Shown: one piece after another, positions 54,396 to 64,000 of the stretch
Layout: each line of letters starts with the position of its first letter
How positions within the stretch are numbered: position 1 is the first letter of the stretch
Assembly: GCA_025024175.1 (NCBI GenBank)
Contig: QCXZ01000064.1
Location: 25,664,286 to 25,728,285, forward strand
Direction of reading: 5' to 3'
DNA length: 64,000 nucleotides
From: Rhyzopertha dominica
Lineage: Eukaryota; Arthropoda; Insecta; Coleoptera; Bostrichidae
Translations under genes and position numbers: made by a program
Notes under the pieces: generated by a model
What the model saw: the letters and a program-made list of their open reading frames with translations, nothing else
What the model was told of the DNA's origin: nothing
The model's database searches: none

Positions 54396-56092
54396 ACAGG
54401 TCGGCTGATGTCGATGCGGTCAGGCGGAGTGGAGCGACGGTGATCCGGATGATTGGGGGGCCGCTGCGGCGCAGGCGGTGTGGCTACCGGCCGTCTCTGT
54501 CGTGTATTTTGTCGGTCGTTTTCTCCTGGCGCGGTAGTCCTCGGGGAAGAGACCGGTCTCGGACGAGGCTCCTCTCGTTGATGGTTCCTGGGTGGACCCT
54601 CGCGCTGAACTCGTTCTCTGGGCGGTTGTACGGACCTCTGGCTGTGCTCCGCTCTCTCGCTCCTGCTCCGTGTTGTGCTGGTCATCTCGTCTTGACGGAG
54701 GGTCTCGAACTCCTTAGCGGCGGATAGCAAACTGGCAACACTGGTACACTCCTGGCGGCGGATGAACAGGCGGTACTCTGGCAACATGTTCCGGTGTAGC
54801 CAGTACAGCTCCTGGGTCGGTGTCATGTTTCCATGACGGCGGATCAAGGTACGTAGTGTGGTGCTATATTCCAGGGCGGTTTCGTGCGGCTTCTGGGTAT
54901 GCTGGCTTATCTCCCGCTCGAGGTTAATCTTGTAGTCCGTCGGGTAGTAATTCAGCTCGAAGTCGGCAATGAAGTCTTCCCAGCCGCTCCAGTCATGGCG
55001 GTTGTTACGGTACCAGGCTAGGGCCAGTCCGGATAGCAGCTCGGGCAGGATCGGCATCACCTCCTCGTGTGAGACGTCGTATCGGTCCATAACGTCTAGC
55101 AGCTGTTCCATGAAGGCGACCCCATCGGTGGATCCATCAAAGTGGATCCCCCATCGGTGTGGCTTCAGGTCGGACCGTATGCGGGCACGGCGGACTGGAG
55201 TCGGTGAATATACCCCCGCATTTGAGGGGTCTGGCGGTGGTGTTGTAGTCTGGCTACGTCCTGGTACGATTGCCGGCATCCGTCGGTCCTCCATGGTTGG
55301 ACTGGAAACTACGTGTGGCGGCGTCTTGCTCTCCTGTGGACTGGACACTCGGAGAAGTGTCTCGAAGAATTCCTCGATCTCGACTCTCTTCTGCGGGTCG
55401 GTGACTGGCGTTGGCTGGATCGATTGCGGACTGGAGACTTGGTCCTGTTGCAGAGTCCTTGCCTGGTACAGTTGCTCGCTCGGTGCTGTCCTTTCCGGCA
55501 AGCTTGATAGCGGCGACTGGATCGGAAGCAGCAGTAACTGGCTGGTGACTAGCTCCTGCGACGGTTGGGACGGTACTGCCTTCTGCGATGGCTGGATCGG
55601 TGCTCTTGTCGGTGGATAGTCCTCGGTTGCCGGTTGGATCGGAACTTTCTCTCGCTGTAGCTGGCTTACTACTGATGCTGGTTCTGTCGTGGGCTGGCCT
55701 GGTTCGGTCTTCTGCGTTGACTGGTCGGCTACTGTTTTCTGCGGTGGCTGGTTAGTTACTGTCACCTGCAGTGGCTGGTTAGCTACTGTCCTCAGAGCTG
55801 CGGATATCGGCCCTTTATAGGCGGTGGTAACGGTCGTCGTCGACGTCATTGTGGTGGAAACGGTGTAGATCGGAGAGGGGGCCGACACGACGGTGGGGAT
55901 CAGAATAGTGGCGGGATTCGGAACCTCTTGACGGAGATGTCGGACTATCCGCTGGCGAAGCTCCTGTACGGCCCCTTCGGTGGAGAGTTTCCTCTTCCCT
56001 AGCTCGTGCATCAGCTGGTTCCTTTTCAGGCGGTATACCCAGCTGACTCGGATGNCGGTGCACTCGGAGTCGGAAGACTCGTCTTCGGCCAT
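54266..56092 (-). CDS. gag: Gag of the young gypsy element
   Basis: This is 608 residues from the ATG at 56092. Residues about 25-60 (LMHELGKRKLSTEGAVQEL) match the SAP DNA-binding motif pattern, unusual in a retroelement Gag. Residues about 70-260 are Gln/Pro/Thr-rich and low in complexity. The capsid-like region lies around residues 300-470 (WGIHFDGSTDGVAFMEQLL). An Arg/Pro-rich linker leads to a CCHC knuckle at 567-580 (CWRCGRTGHSRSQC) and a second Cys-rich unit (CSRCGRRG). It is the structural protein that packages the RNA. The stop at 54266 lies within the pol overlap. One n falls near residue 13. Confidence 0.93.
   Translation of the reverse strand: MAEDESSDSECTXIRVSWVYRLKRNQLMHELGKRKLSTEGAVQELRQRIVRHLRQEVPNPATILIPTVVSAPSPIYTVSTTMTSTTTVTTAYKGPISAALRTVANQPLQVTVTNQPPQKTVADQSTQKTEPGQPTTEPASVVSQLQREKVPIQPATEDYPPTRAPIQPSQKAVPSQPSQELVTSQLLLLPIQSPLSSLPERTAPSEQLYQARTLQQDQVSSPQSIQPTPVTDPQKRVEIEEFFETLLRVSSPQESKTPPHVVSSPTMEDRRMPAIVPGRSQTTTPPPDPSNAGVYSPTPVRRARIRSDLKPHRWGIHFDGSTDGVAFMEQLLDVMDRYDVSHEEVMPILPELLSGLALAWYRNNRHDWSGWEDFIADFELNYYPTDYKINLEREISQHTQKPHETALEYSTTLRTLIRRHGNMTPTQELYWLHRNMLPEYRLFIRRQECTSVASLLSAAKEFETLRQDEMTSTTRSRSERAEHSQRSVQPPRERVQREGPPRNHQREEPRPRPVSSPRTTAPGENDRQNTRQRRPVATPPAPQRPPNHPDHRRSTPPDRIDISRPVCWRCGRTGHSRSQCQNPFVMFCSRCGRRGILSRDCTCRRPEN
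54269..54275 (-). promoter_or_regulatory. Candidate -1 frameshift site
   Basis: The minus strand reads G GAA AAC immediately before the gag stop TAG, and the pol frame continues as GGA AAA C. This is at the right place for -1 slippage but departs from the canonical X XXY YYZ pattern at the first triplet. No downstream pseudoknot was worked out. The -1 relation of the frames is certain; the exact site is not. Confidence 0.4.
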
Positions 56093-56185
56093 GTGGGTCT
56101 CTTAAGGTGGTCCTCCAGTAGCCATCTGGTCGGGATGGTGCTTTCGGCTCAACTGATGACGGCGTTGGGTGGGGGACCCGCGATT

Positions 56186-56660
56186 TGTCAGAAACGAGCC
56201 CCCACTCGGCTGGTCTCGGCCAACGGGAAGTCGGTGAAAATTCAAAATTCTTCTGGGTTACGTCACAACTCAGAACGGGTCACGGTAATCGATGCGGGAG
56301 GCCTTACTTGTCAGAAACGAGCCCCCACTTGATAGGCCTTCGGGGTCGGGAAGTCGGTCAAAAACACCAAGTCCCTGGTGTTACGTAATTGGGCGAATCT
56401 AATGTCACCAATTGATAGAGCGGGTCCGGTTTGTCAGACACGAATCCCCACTTGCCGGGTCTCCGACGACGGGAAGTCGGTGAAAATTACGAAGTCCGTG
56501 GGGTTACGTAATCGGCCCAAACCGATGTCACCAATCGCTAGAGCGGGTCCGGTTTGGCAGAAACGAGTACCCACTTGACGGGTCTCCGACGACGGGAAGT
56601 CGGTGAAAATCGGATCTCCGTTGCCTTACGTAATAGGGAGACGGCGATTGCAGAATTCGA
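56186..56660. repeat. 123-bp tandem repeats in the gag leader
   Basis: Four units start at 56186, 56309, 56432 and 56555, exactly 123 bp apart. They share TGTCAGAAACGAG, CCCACT, GGGAAGTCGGTGAAAA and a TTACGTAA-like palindrome. They lie between the primer site and the gag start, in the untranslated leader. Their length keeps a plus-strand frame open, which explains the shadow ORFs there. Two units contain a GTAAGG donor-like sequence on the minus strand (56307 and 56629). Confidence 0.9.
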
Positions 56661-56940
56661 CTCGGCGTCCTCGGTTTAGTCGGACTAGAGGGGTCACACG
56701 GCTATGCTACGATGTTCCAAAGCCAACTTCGTAACTAGGGGGTGGTCGGGGGTGAAAGTCGGTTTCCAGCGATTTTCTTATGCGGACTCCCTAATGGAAT
56801 TCGAAAATCCGGTGGACGACTGCTCTAACGGAATTTTTGAATTCCGCGCAGGCGCAGACTCGGAGCCGCTGGAAACGGGGTGGTTATCTTCTGCTTGACG
56901 GCGGTTACGTAATTCCGGCTCCTCCTCGAAGTAACAACGG

Positions 56941-56960
56941 TCCCTGCTCGTAGGGCGCCA
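56941..56960 (-). other. Primer-binding site of the young gypsy element
   Basis: TGGCGCCCTACGAGCAGGGA on the minus strand begins three bases after the 5' LTR. The TGGCGCC start is typical. The best-matching tRNA could not be decided by eye. Confidence 0.75.
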
Positions 56961-56963
56961 AAA

Positions 56964-58570
56964 TGTGACGCCTTTTTCGTTGTAAGCGGATTGGGCCTGC
57001 GTGCCGGAGCGTGGTCGGTCGGACTGTTGCGTAATATGGTGTGGTTATGACGTCGGAGCTCTTCTTCACGGCTCGACGTCGGGACGGTCTTCTCGGGCGC
57101 CAGTTTTTTATTATCCTGAGGTATGCTCCTCAGACCACTACACACGATCCCTCTTACGTGTGCAGACCAGGGTAGCTGCAGTGAAGATCGGCCTTCCAGG
57201 GAACGACTCGAGGGTGGATGCCGTCAGCTGTAAAAGATGTTAGCGGGGTGCGGGAGGCACAAACAGAAAAACCAGCCAGGACCTATTAACACAATTTTAT
57301 TTTGGTTAAAGCAATTATACAAGCAATAATGAACTCCTATTCTAAGTTATGCAACGGCCCCCCCATGCATAGCCCAGCCAAGCTAAACTACGGTTGCGGT
57401 TATAATACAAAACGGTGCGGCAATAATGATGCAACTAGCGGTATGCAAGCGGTACAAGCGATAACAAGACTAATTGAGCGTGCTAATGTCTGGTGACGCC
57501 GGTGGGTGAGCGTTTATCAAGCCGGAAGGATTGGATTACGGGGCACATGCAAGGAACGGNGCAAGTAGCGGTTACGTAATCGTCGGTTGCGTAATTAAGC
57601 TGTTCACCGGGCACGGGCCGCCTACAAAACCTAGCATGCGGCAAACACCCAGCGAACAACCCCTCGCACAGTCAGACAGAATGCGGACCGCCTACAAAAC
57701 CTAGCATGCGGCGCACCTTCCGCCAACTGTCGAGGCGTCGGTGTAATAGTCGGTTACGGAAGCTGTTCACCGGGCACGGGCCGCCTACAAAACCTAGCAT
57801 GCGGCAAACACCCAGCGAACAACCCCTCGTACAGTCAGACAGATCGCGGACCGCCTACAAAACCTAGCATGCGGCGCACTTTCCGTCAACCGTCGAGGTG
57901 TCGGAGTAATAGTCGGTTACGTAAGCTGTTCACCGGGCACGGGCCGCCTACAAAACCTAGCATGCGGCAAACACCCAGCGAACAACCCCTCGTACAGTCA
58001 GACAGATCGCGGACCGCCTACAAAACCTAGCATGCGGCGCACTTTCCGTCAACTGTCGAGGCGTCAGTCGATTACGTCACAGTTGGAGCTCAAGAAAGTC
58101 GTTTACCGGGCACGGGCCGCCTACAAAACCTAGCATGCGGCAAACACCCAGAGAACAACTCTCTGCACTGCAAGGGTCGCTTAAGCCGAGATGGACCGCC
58201 TACAAAACCTAGCATGCGGCGCACCTCTAACCAACGGCCCCCACAGAGAGAGCGACGGTGGATGGCGGTGGGATTTAAAATGATGGGTCGCAAGGAAGGA
58301 CTGGGAAGTCACCACAATACATAAGCTTAATCTAAAGCTCACTCACCTGGCTATCCGGCTGGACTGGTCGGTACAGCGGTTCGGTCAGAACTGATCTGAG
58401 CCGCTGCGGAACACGCTTTTCTTAGTTTTCACTGAATTCGTAGAAACAAGAGAGCTGACTAGTGGCGCCAGCATGTGTTGTTCACACGAACTCAGTGAAT
58501 CGCGAACTTGAAACAGATATAAAGCCGCGGATTGAAACTTGGCTGAGGCCCGGTTTGTAACTTCGTTACA
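56964..58570 (-). repeat. 5' LTR of the young gypsy element
   Basis: This is the 1607-bp upstream copy in element orientation, followed on its outer side by ATGC. Near-identity to 47561-49167 over the full length marks a recent insertion. Confidence 0.95.
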
Positions 58571-58600
58571 ATGCATACCTTTGGATTGCAATTTAACAAC
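58571..58600 (-). pseudogene. Older BEL/Pao integrase relic, right part
   Basis: Minus-strand reading just right of the gypsy element gives AIQRYA, which continues in the same frame across the 4-bp target site into CRRG, PKCI and NDNGTN on the other side. This shows one relic split by the insertion. Further upstream sequence is too decayed to read. Confidence 0.7.
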
Positions 58601-59865
58601 AATTTTTCTTTACATTTTTCACGTGATTTCTTTTCAAGTTTCGTTAAATTCACTTAAAAAATATAGTTGGAATTTATTAAAGTCAATTATTGTAAATACA
58701 TAGTTAAAGGTAAACGCGAAGAATTTTTAATAGACTACCCGGCCGCAGTGTGTTACATTACCTATATTATCATTTATTTCAATTAAATTTCATTTAAAAG
58801 AAAAGCTGATACTTGCCGGATTTTGTACTATTACTACGGAAGCGTGTATATAATTACAATGTTAATGTTCTGTTGCACAAGTAATTGCGTGAAGCTTGTT
58901 CCGCTCATGCAACTATGTTAAATTTAACAGTGCGGCTAATAACTGCGTTAATTATATAGAGATCCCAGAATTTCAAAACACGCTAACAAGCAAGTGCTGA
59001 CAAATAGGTCGCCAATTCAGCTCAATAACCTATTGACGACAACGTCATAATTTAACCAATGCAGGGGACACTGGTTAAGGGCCTTAATTAGACCATCATT
59101 AGATGAAATTAGTGCGGTCGACAATACAAACAGCCCTTCTGCAGGCCCGGTTCTGCTCCAAGGAATTGCCATTAACGTCTGCTAAATTTATGGGGTACGT
59201 ATACAATTTAAAGCCGTATACACAGTGCACATTAAAAGGGCAGACAGGCGGCAGATATAGGAGATTCAACTACCTCGTTGTAGATGAATGAACCACAGTA
59301 CACATTTTTGTGCAAAAAAATATTGTTAGAGGTAATTGATTTGCGTTGTTATGTTTATTAATAAGTATCATAATATTAAAGATTAAAAGCGCAAATTTTG
59401 TTTTATTGCACGTTTAATTAATATAGCTGGTAGGAGGAAATCGAACCAGTATTGATGATAGTATAGAGAAACCTTTACAGATGTATTAGATCACAATTAC
59501 GTACATAAAGTAGGGCAATCGCATTAGATTAAAATAAGCGAATTTAGCAACGGCGTCATTTACGCCTTTAAAGGTAACTGATTGCCAGAATAAAACACAA
59601 TAAACGCAAAAAATGTGTTCAACATGACAAATTGGAAATTTTTTTAAGCGGCACCCTAAACAGCGTGTTGCTTTCGTAGTGTGTATTATTTTTGAAAATA
59701 TTTACCACAGTAGTGATTTCAAAACATTAAGTGATACATGTTACCTAGGTGAAACACTGGTAATATGTCCTGAACGTAAACACATGGACCTAACCTCAAA
59801 ATTGAGTGATCGTATATTTGATGAGGCATTAAATGATTTCTGAATTTGGCGGTGAAAATGTTTCT
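58601..59865. other. No supported gene
   Basis: AT-rich DNA surrounds a less AT-rich patch at about 58960-59290 that contains TTAATTA-type motifs and a 62-codon ORF at 59103-59291. The ORF has no recognised domain. The patch could be conserved noncoding DNA, but nothing in the sequence proves it. Confidence 0.35.
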
Positions 59866-61530
59866 GCCAGAGACCTGATACTTCTAGACTGCTAGCAGGG
59901 TGACAAAAGTGTTGTCAACATGTCAGACCAACCAAAACACTTGTAAAGGCAAAAAAGCGCACGCGCCGGTGCTCACAATTTGTTTTGATTTTGATTACAT
60001 CGCCGCCCTGGGCTTATTTTTTTATGTTTCTCCTTCACCAGTTGAAAGAGCACACTTTATCGTTTCACATGGTGTAGAGAACAGTTAAATACCGGTAATA
60101 ATAATAAGGATACAATTAATTTAAGCAACTGATATAGCAATCGNATAAGGCAAATTTCNGTATCGAGGTATTTTGTTACCTAATTGAGTTAGACCTGTAA
60201 TACTTAGAGATGAAAGATGCAGAAATAGTCGAAAAAGACGTTAATGAAAAAATTTTGTAGTAGCGTAACATATAACTAAGATATAATTTTTTTTATTTTG
60301 TGCCCGAATCTGTTTCATGCCGCGCGACCTCGCTGCTGTGCCTGGAGCAGCGTTGCTAGGTGACTATTAGAAAATTCCCCTAGATTTTGAGTGAAAAATC
60401 CCCAGAAATCTCTAGACAACCGAAGACAACACGAAGACGAAAAAAACCCTATATTACACATTATTTATTAAAAGCTGGAGTTTTCAGTAAATAAACTTAT
60501 AAATTGAAGAAGTAAAAAAAGACAAGTAACGAATTATACTTACTTGTTCAACGGTTCAAGGCAAATTATTTCTAGCTCTACATTTGGAGTTTATAAATAA
60601 TACGTATGTACTATGTACATACAATTATACACCAAACGGCAAATGCGGCGTTTGTATGATCAAATATATTTGTTTATTGTATATTGATATTAAAATAATG
60701 ATTAAAAAAGTATTATTATTTCACGTAATTTCCACAACACATTAGTTAGAAAAATCAACAAATTAGTGCAATATACATAATTAGATTTTGCGTGTTTCTT
60801 TCGTAGTAATTGTGGAACAAATAATACGTATTTATACGCTCGGGTAGGTAAATCCGCTATAATAAATCATCAGGGAACTTATATACTTAGGAGTTACCCT
60901 TTTTTACAAGTCCAGGATACTTACTCCCGGCTCCCCGTCTTACCTTATTTGTCAACAGATGGCGCTCGCGAAGTTATTTCGTTTCTATCCAGCAATACAA
61001 CAAATAATATACAACTATACTGTACAAAAATTAACCAAGACATACAGTACTTTATATTATATACCTGATACACTTAATAGAGTAGAACGTAGCAATGATT
61101 ACAGTAATAATAAATGTGTTTTTGAAATCTCTAGATTTAAGACAATTTAGGACAAAAATCCCTTCTCCCCTCACACATAGCAAAAATCCCTAGATTCGGG
61201 GAAAATCCCTAGACCTGGCAACACTGGCCTGGAGTACTTACGACCTGCAGACGCTTGAACGCTCGATGCGTAAATAAAACCGGAAACTTGGTACAAACGT
61301 TATTATTGATATTTAAACAACACAAGTTTGTTATATAACTGTCTAATTCTATGATGTACACCATTTTGAGTTTTGTTCAGATGATGAATTCTAATAGTTA
61401 AATACAACTTAGCAATTACAATTATCAACTGTTTAATATGATTATTTTCAAATTCCTGTTCAAAAATGTGTTCATTTAATTATAAGGACAAAACATAGTT
61501 TTTGCAGAAGCGTTTCTGCGAGAATTTACA
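59866..61530. repeat. Left arm of a large inverted repeat
   Basis: Once the hAT element at 60348-61226 is removed, about 780 bp of this arm pair with 62600-63335 in inverted orientation. Matching landmarks include CACTTGTAAAGGC, GCTGCTGTGCCTGGAG, AAAACCGGAAACT and AACATAGTTTTTGCAGAA. By eye identity is around 80-85%. No protein is recognised, although FDFDYIAALGLFF has a counterpart (YDFDYTAALGLFF) in the other arm. Confidence 0.85.
60348..61226. mobile_element. Non-autonomous hAT element (879 bp)
   Basis: The ends are CAGCGTTGCTAGG and the complement of CAGTGTTGCCAGG, flanked by the exact 8-bp duplication GCCTGGAG (60340-60347 and 61227-61234). The opposite arm of the surrounding inverted repeat has the uninterrupted site and confirms the boundaries. 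Subterminal copies of CCCTAGA-like sequence recur at both ends. No transposase is present. Confidence 0.92.
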
Positions 61531-61545
61531 ATCATTTTATTAATT

Positions 61546-61710
61546 GATGGTCGGGGAGTAACAGCCACATAAACTGTAAACGTTTTTTTCGGCGACTTAC
61601 ATAACGGAATATATCGCAAGGAAAATATCAAAATCAAATCGTCAAAAGATAAAATTTGTGAAGTCGCCGAAAAAACGTTTAGAGTTTATGTAGCTGTTAC
61701 CCCCACCATC
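61546..61710. mobile_element. Foldback MITE (about 165 bp)
   Basis: Arms of about 52 bp pair with few mismatches: GATGGT, GGGGAGTAACAGCC, ACATAAACT and TTCGGCGACTT at the left, with complements at the right ending ACCATC. The loop is about 60 bp. It lies in the spacer of the large inverted repeat. Confidence 0.75.
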
Positions 61711-62599
61711 TACCTGGTTACAGAGAGCGGGGTGGGCTCGTCGTTAAAAAAAAACAGATAAAAATTGGGCGCCAATTGATTGTAAAACATGAATTATATT
61801 AGCACACTGACCAATCAATAAATCCTGTGTGCTAAAGTTATATATTGATAGTAAGTAAGTAAGTTTAACAGATGTATATGTAATTAATGTTCTACAAAAC
61901 GGAGTTAGAGCCCATACGTATGGTTTCCTCACACTCAGGATTTTTAATATAGTTAATTAATGTGAAAATGGATTTAACATTTAAATAATAAAAAAATGTT
62001 AATGGCTGTACACTTAGCTGCAGATTAACTGGATACGGATTCCTCCACGTGGTGATCTCTGCGCTTGTTGTGCACCTGACTTGGCAACTTCCAAGAAAAG
62101 GACTCCCAAAGTGTTGCCGATAATGCTGAATTTTAAATTTGGTCCGATTTCGAGGTCGACCTGAGTTCGATCCTGATTTTAACTCTGGGCCCTCTGCAGA
62201 CCTTGAGCCCTATCCTTACTTTGATTTAAGTAGGGTGCGAGTTGAGTAGAGTTCGAGTTGAGACCTGTGTTAAGTACGTACCTACAGCTAAACGTTAGAA
62301 ATGTGAAATTTTAAGTGGTGTGCGGCCTCGTTAGTGCTCTGGCTGTGGCTGATACACTTGCAATGATACGTCGCGTCAAAGATTCAGGGATTGCAAATTT
62401 GCCTATATATCTGACGTTTTCGACTCAATTTATAACGATTTAGCAAGTTGCTCAAAGATACGTCTGAAACGCACGTAGCCACTTCTATCAATGTCCAACT
62501 AGTCCCGAATAAAAATGGTCACAAAAAAAGTTATAAGAAATATATTGAGAGTTCTGATGGCGTGTGCTGGTACTGGCGCCGGTAAAAGTGCACGCTACA
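61711..62599. other. Spacer of the large inverted repeat
   Basis: No gene is supported. A low-complexity GAGTTCGAGTTGAG-type patch occurs near 62150-62260. Confidence 0.4.
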
Positions 62600-63335
62600 A
62601 ATTGTCGCAGAAACGTTTTTGCAGAAACTATGTTTGTGTCCTTAAATGAACATATTTTTGAACAGGAATTTGAAGATAGTCATACCATACAGTTGATAAC
62701 TGTAATTATGCTAAGTTGTATTTAACTATTAGAATTCATATAACAAACTTGCGTGTTTAAAAATCAATAATAACGTTTATACCAGTTTCCGGTTTTATTT
62801 TATGCATCCAGCGTCCAAAATCTCCAGGTCGTAGGTACTCCAGGCACAGCAGCGAGGTCGCGCGGCGTGCAACATATTCGGACACAGAATAAAAAAATCA
62901 TATCTTCGTTATATGATATGCTACCACAAAAACTCTTTCATTAGCGTTTTTTCGACTTTTTCTGCATCTATCACCTCGCACAACTATAAATCTAACTTAA
63001 TTAGGTAAAGATACCTCGATGCCGAATCTTGCTGTACACAATTGCTACATCAATTGTTTAAATTAATTGTATCCTTGTTATTATTACCGTTATTTAACTT
63101 TTCTCTCATCATACGAAACGAGAAAGTGTGCTCTTTCGATTGGTGAAATAAATTTTGAGAAACGTAAAAAATAAGCCCAGAGCGGCAGTGTAATCGAAAT
63201 CATAATAAACTGAGCACCGGCGCGGGCGTTTTCTTGCCTTTACAAGTGCTTTGGGTGGCCTAACATTTTGACAACACCTTCGTACGCAGCGACTAAAGGA
63301 GTAGGCGCAGTCTGGCAGAATCAAGTCTCTGGTTT
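62600..63335. repeat. Right arm of a large inverted repeat
   Basis: This is the inverted counterpart of 59866-61530. It holds the uninterrupted version of the hAT target site (CTCCAGGCACAGCAGCG, near 62843-62859) and a 71-codon minus ORF at 63324-63109 whose YDFDYTAALGLFF segment matches the left arm. Confidence 0.85.
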
Positions 63336-64000
63336 CTGCTAATAAAATAGTGGACTACCTAATGACTGAAAATGTTCTATCAAAAAAACTCGTTATTAGA
63401 GAGGGCATTTATAAAATAGACAAAAACGTTAACACATACCCTTCAGTACTTAGCAGCAACAAACTTATGGCAAAAAAGATCTCTGGATTAATTTTAAGGA
63501 AGAAACACAAGAACGATAGCAAAAATTGTGTGTTAATGATTGCCTGAAAGAAGAAAAATCTCTTCAAACAAAAAATGGTTATGCTAAGAATGAAAACGAA
63601 ATAATTGTTAACTGCATGAATGAATCCAGTCTGACTGGAGCATTAAATAATATTACATAACTTCATAACATTAAAAGGACTTCGAATTCCCAATTTTCGT
63701 CTAATTTTGATCCTAATACTTTTTCTTTTCTAGGTAACTCCCTTGTAGCTTCAAATTTATCCATCAACTGTTCAAATGCAGCACTTTGCGGCAGTAATGA
63801 GTAATACTTGTAATATTTACAATAAAATTGACAGGTTTTAACATTGACAGAAGCCCACTCGACTCCTATTCTCCAAAACAGAAAAGTTTGTCGAAATCTA
63901 GTTATTACATTTAACGATGCAGACTTGACCAATGCAACAATAAAATAGACGAGCCATTTGAAAAGAATGAGTTTTCGACATTTTTAAATTATCATGTTTA
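63336..64000. other. Unassigned end of window
   Basis: A minus-strand ORF at 63932-63663 reads AAFEQLMDKFEATRELPR and EKVLGSKLDENWEFEV near its C-terminus and looks protein-like. A plus ORF at 63350-63547 is Lys-rich. Neither is recognised, and the first may continue beyond the window. Confidence 0.3.

Larger units (their letters stand above)
47561..58570 (-). mobile_element. Young 11-kb Ty3/gypsy element with four ORFs
   Basis: This is a complete LTR retrotransposon of 11,010 bp on the minus strand, with 1607-bp LTRs that look almost identical and the 4-bp target duplication ATGC (47557-47560 and 58571-58574). Order in element orientation: 5' LTR, primer site, leader with 123-bp tandem repeats, gag, pol in the -1 frame, ORF3, ORF4, polypurine tract, 3' LTR. 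Gag and Pol are open throughout, with only isolated n positions. The base composition is GC-richer than the surroundings. ORF3 and ORF4 occupy the env position but have no signal peptide or membrane segment. Confidence 0.95.

Noticed and set aside
56006..56578. Overlapping plus-strand ORFs with repeated CQKRAPT-like peptides
   Set aside because: They are by-products of the 123-bp tandem repeats, whose length is a multiple of three, and they run antisense to the element's leader.

Overview
This is an AT-rich, intron-bearing, transposon-dense stretch of animal nuclear DNA, almost certainly from an insect. Support comes from a BEL/Pao element primed by a tRNA-Tyr-like end, Ty3/gypsy elements, hAT, Tc1/mariner and THAP-type DNA transposons, Penelope-like fragments, and a secreted Gly/Pro/His/Tyr-rich protein gene of insect style. 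The order of insect cannot be fixed from the sequence. Single n characters look like unresolved or heterozygous positions.

Layout. 2.1-7.9 kb: a decayed BEL/Pao retrotransposon on the minus strand, with both LTRs and a 5-bp target duplication. 9.8-16.3 kb: an old LINE broken by a non-autonomous hAT (9949-10891) and by an internally deleted Ty3/gypsy element (11341-14839). 16.7-21.2 kb: two tRNA-like SINE units, a second LINE remnant, and a 1-kb THAP-type DNA transposon that keeps one exon from each of two converging genes. 21.6-30.1 kb: four phase-compatible exons of an unrecognised host gene on the minus strand, with MITEs in its introns. 29-34 kb: Tc1 and mariner transposase relics.

31.6-46.6 kb: a small tandem gene family. 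An intact single-exon secreted protein gene (34324-36006) lies between a fragmentary copy (31655-32280) and a frameshifted copy (44935-46588). Shared LINE and repeat blocks lie between them, and a hAT, an LTR fragment and a Penelope-like inverted repeat have inserted there.

47.56-58.57 kb: a young, nearly complete 11.0-kb Ty3/gypsy element on the minus strand. Its 1607-bp LTRs are nearly identical and it has a 4-bp target duplication. It carries gag with a SAP-like motif and zinc knuckles, pol in the -1 frame, and two further ORFs after pol where env would be expected. Neither is env-like. Each begins just after a strong 3' splice-site sequence, and the second repeats the gag zinc-knuckle module. 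The LTR holds a 163-bp tandem array of paired boxes and the leader holds a 123-bp array. The element sits inside an older BEL integrase relic.

59.9-63.3 kb: a large inverted repeat, one arm of which is split by a third hAT insertion, with a smaller foldback element in the spacer. Most of the window is therefore nested mobile DNA. The secreted-protein gene and the minus-strand exons are the only likely host genes seen.
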